A stretch of 21,879 nucleotides of DNA from an uncultured Collinsella sp. (GTDB lineage: Bacteria; Actinomycetota; Coriobacteriia; Coriobacteriales; Coriobacteriaceae), in assembly GCA_958407085.1 (NCBI GenBank), contig CATYHY010000009.1, positions 1 through 21,879 on the forward strand, in the 5' to 3' direction. Of this stretch, positions 19,979 through 21,879 are shown one piece after another (position 1 is the stretch's first letter; each line of letters starts with the position of its first letter). The notes below the pieces were generated by a model. It saw nothing but the letters and a program-made list of their open reading frames with translations. It was not told where the DNA came from and ran no database searches. The position numbers were made by a program, and so were the translations under genes.

Positions 19979-21879
19979 TTAGTTCTGCGAGAAAAAGGGG
20001 AACTGTCGGGGATCAACCGGCGGATGCGGCATCGGGCCACCCTGGGGACTACCTTGCGAGCCGCCCTGACCGCCCATCATCTTATCGATGGCGTCCTGAA
20101 CCTCGCCCTCGAACTTTTTCATTCCCTCGTGTAAACGACGCTGACCGTCCTCAGAGCGCAGCTCCTCCATTTGCTCGGGCGAAATACCCAGTAGCTCGCC
20201 CAGCACGCCCATCATCTCGTTTCGCACGCGCTCGCTCGTATCCTCGTCAGCAAAACGGCGCACCTCGGCGCGCGCCAGCGAATCGACCGTCATACGCTCC
20301 TTGCCGTTAAGCCCCAGGTCGGACCACGCGAGCATATACGGCCAGGCACGCTCGGCAAACGAACGGGCCGAGACGATCGGCGCCATCGGCAACATGCGGC
20401 GGGCAGCCTCACCCTGTCGAACGAGCATCAGCAGCAGCGAGCAGGCCTCGGGCTTGCCAGCGGCCATCGGGATGTCGTCGAAAGATCGATTGCGGTCCAC
20501 GTGCGCCTCGAGCGCGCCATCGACCTCACCCGGCTCAAGCCCGCCGAGCAGCTGTGCCGCACGGTCGAGCATATCGACCGGACCGTCGAGCGTCGAGAGC
20601 GCCTGCGCCAGCACGCGCTCCATACAATCTTCCACTGCGTTGAGCGTCACGAGCTCTTGGGGCACCACGGCAGACGTGCGGTTGCGCACACGCGCCACAA
20701 ACTCAAGCGTCGACAGGTACACATCGCCAAAGGGCGCAAAGTCGCCCTGGTAGCCGCCGCAAAGCGCCGGCGCCGCCAGCGCGTACTCGGTTTTGGACAG
20801 CGGGCTCAGCGTCATCGCACCCAGCTCGAGCGCCGTATCCTCCAGCATCAGGCCCAGCGTGCGCGAGCGCAGGCGCTCGGCATCGCCCGCCGACACGTCG
20901 CGATCGAGCACGCGCGCCGCATCCGGTGCATCGCGCTCGACAGTGCGAATGTGTAAACGCTCGGCGATGGCGCGGACGGCGGCACAGCGGGCAGCCTCGG
21001 CCTCTTCCTGCGCCGGAGTAAAGATACGGTTGCGCCCCAGCACCAGGCCAATCACATTGCGCGGGCCCAGAGCGTCGACGGCCAGCGCCGCCAGCAAAGA
21101 CGACGGCAAGTCGCCCTCGAGCGCCACCACGGCGCGCGACGCACCGCGGGCGCGGGCGTTATCGCGAACGGCAAGCACCAGCGCCTGCCACAGCCATTCC
21201 TCGGAGCGAAACTCGGGCAGCTCGTGGTCTTCCAGGGCATCGAGCATCACACCGCGCTGGATCTCCTGAACCAGTAGGCTCTCCTCAAAACACGGCGCTT
21301 GGGCCACCACGCGGCCGCAGTCGTCGAGCACAAACGAACCGCCGGTATACACCGACTCGTCATAGGCACCGACCGGCGCTATGCAGGCAAACCACACGCT
21401 GCGCTTGGATGCGATCTTGCGGTAGGCGCCGCTGCGAACGGCGGCAATGGCAGCAGTCTCGCGGTCGGTCATGTCAAACGCGTTGAATTGGAAATACGCA
21501 ATGAGGTCAACACCGGTCGGCAACATCTCGAGTTCGCGGTCCAAGTCAAAAATCACGGCGATGCGCACGCCGTCCACGTCGAACACCGGCGGCGCCCAAC
21601 GCGTGTCGCTGTTCTCGCCACGCTGCAGGGCAATGCTCGAACGCGCCGGCACCACATGACCGTCCTTGAGCATCATGTAGTCGAGCAGCGGCTGGCCCTC
21701 AAACGAAACCGCCGCGGGCACGATGCAGATCATGTCAAGCTCCTGGATACGCTCGGCGACACCAGTCAAGCCGGCAAGCATGTCGTGCTCAAAGTCGGCA
21801 GCGCCCACCAGGCCACCGGGCATGGCGCCCATAAAGAGCGGAGCCGGAACGCACAGCACGCGCGCCCCGCGCTCGTGGG
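19979..21879 (-). CDS. NAD synthetase (NadE)-like protein with degenerate active sites, 5' end cut by window edge
   Basis: At least 632 residues; the frame runs off the right edge, so the true start is not visible. Residue numbers here count from the GTG at 21859. The layout is that of glutamine-dependent NAD synthetase: a nitrilase-like half (to about 215), an ATP-pyrophosphatase half (about 225-540) and an extra Gly/Gln/Pro-rich tail (about 595-626). Key sites are changed. The nitrilase FPEL glutamate is Ala6 (VPAP), the EICED cysteine region reads VIFDLD (Phe104), and no lysine fits the third position. The synthetase SGGxDS loop reads EGDLPSS (248-254). The TGNKSE region is SPLSKTE and GDFAPFGD (372-379) remains. 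Loss of both sites suggests a pseudoenzyme or new function. The gene ends 294 bases before ruvC. Confidence 0.8.
   Translation of the reverse strand, partial: HERGARVLCVPAPLFMGAMPGGLVGAADFEHDMLAGLTGVAERIQELDMICIVPAAVSFEGQPLLDYMMLKDGHVVPARSSIALQRGENSDTRWAPPVFDVDGVRIAVIFDLDRELEMLPTGVDLIAYFQFNAFDMTDRETAAIAAVRSGAYRKIASKRSVWFACIAPVGAYDESVYTGGSFVLDDCGRVVAQAPCFEESLLVQEIQRGVMLDALEDHELPEFRSEEWLWQALVLAVRDNARARGASRAVVALEGDLPSSLLAALAVDALGPRNVIGLVLGRNRIFTPAQEEAEAARCAAVRAIAERLHIRTVERDAPDAARVLDRDVSAGDAERLRSRTLGLMLEDTALELGAMTLSPLSKTEYALAAPALCGGYQGDFAPFGDVYLSTLEFVARVRNRTSAVVPQELVTLNAVEDCMERVLAQALSTLDGPVDMLDRAAQLLGGLEPGEVDGALEAHVDRNRSFDDIPMAAGKPEACSLLLMLVRQGEAARRMLPMAPIVSARSFAERAWPYMLAWSDLGLNGKERMTVDSLARAEVRRFADEDTSERVRNEMMGVLGELLGISPEQMEELRSEDGQRRLHEGMKKFEGEVQDAIDKMMGGQGGSQGSPQGGPMPHPPVDPRQFPFFSQN

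Noticed and set aside
1..21879. CRISPR arrays, complete insertion sequences or integrase genes
   Set aside because: No regularly spaced direct repeats and no transposase or integrase motifs were seen on either strand.

Overview
The window looks like a chromosomal segment of a high-GC, Gram-positive gut actinobacterium, most probably Collinsella or a close relative in the Coriobacteriia. This rests on GC-rich coding sequence with strong AGGAGG-type ribosome sites, a lipobox lipoprotein, a Tat-exported surface protein ending in an actinobacterial LAxTG sorting motif, and the general look of the proteins. The genus is my inference; I could not run a search.

Layout from left to right. Positions 154-2342 (minus) hold a phasin-like gene followed by an AarF/UbiB atypical kinase. 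Positions 2442-3965 (minus) hold a C69 dipeptidase. A 355-base gap follows that contains two 35-bp copies of one sequence in inverted orientation. Positions 4321-5810 (minus) are a tight fchA-folD pair for one-carbon folate metabolism. A second gap (5811-6270) holds a promoter, a near-identical 19-bp direct repeat and an orphan plus-strand terminator. Positions 6271-9659 (plus) encode a small lipoprotein and a large secreted PI-PLC-like protein. Positions 9833-11475 look accessory: a small unknown gene facing a lone YhcG/DUF1016-type nuclease, followed by what may be a decayed gene end. A double zinc-ribbon protein (minus) and a CDF metal exporter (plus) diverge around a perfect dyad. Next come a membrane-anchored protein with disordered and heptad-repeat segments, then fhs. 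The right third is ruvC-ruvA-ruvB (minus), behind a very good LexA/SOS box, preceded by a NAD synthetase-like gene that runs off the window edge.

How the genes fit together. fhs, fchA and folD form a formate to 10-formyl-THF to methenyl-THF to methylene-THF path. The FolD here appears to lack two of the residues needed for cyclohydrolase activity, which would give its FchA neighbour a real job. RuvA, RuvB and RuvC form the Holliday-junction branch-migration and resolution machine, and the SOS box suggests damage induction. The NadE-like protein has lost the recognisable residues of both its glutaminase and synthetase sites, so it is probably a pseudoenzyme or has a changed function.

No CRISPR array, complete insertion sequence, rRNA or tRNA was seen. 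The most interesting non-coding items are the inverted-repeat element at 4049-4286, the 99-nt stem structure at 19821-19919 with a perfect 28-nt palindrome beside it, and the orphan terminator at 6099-6133.
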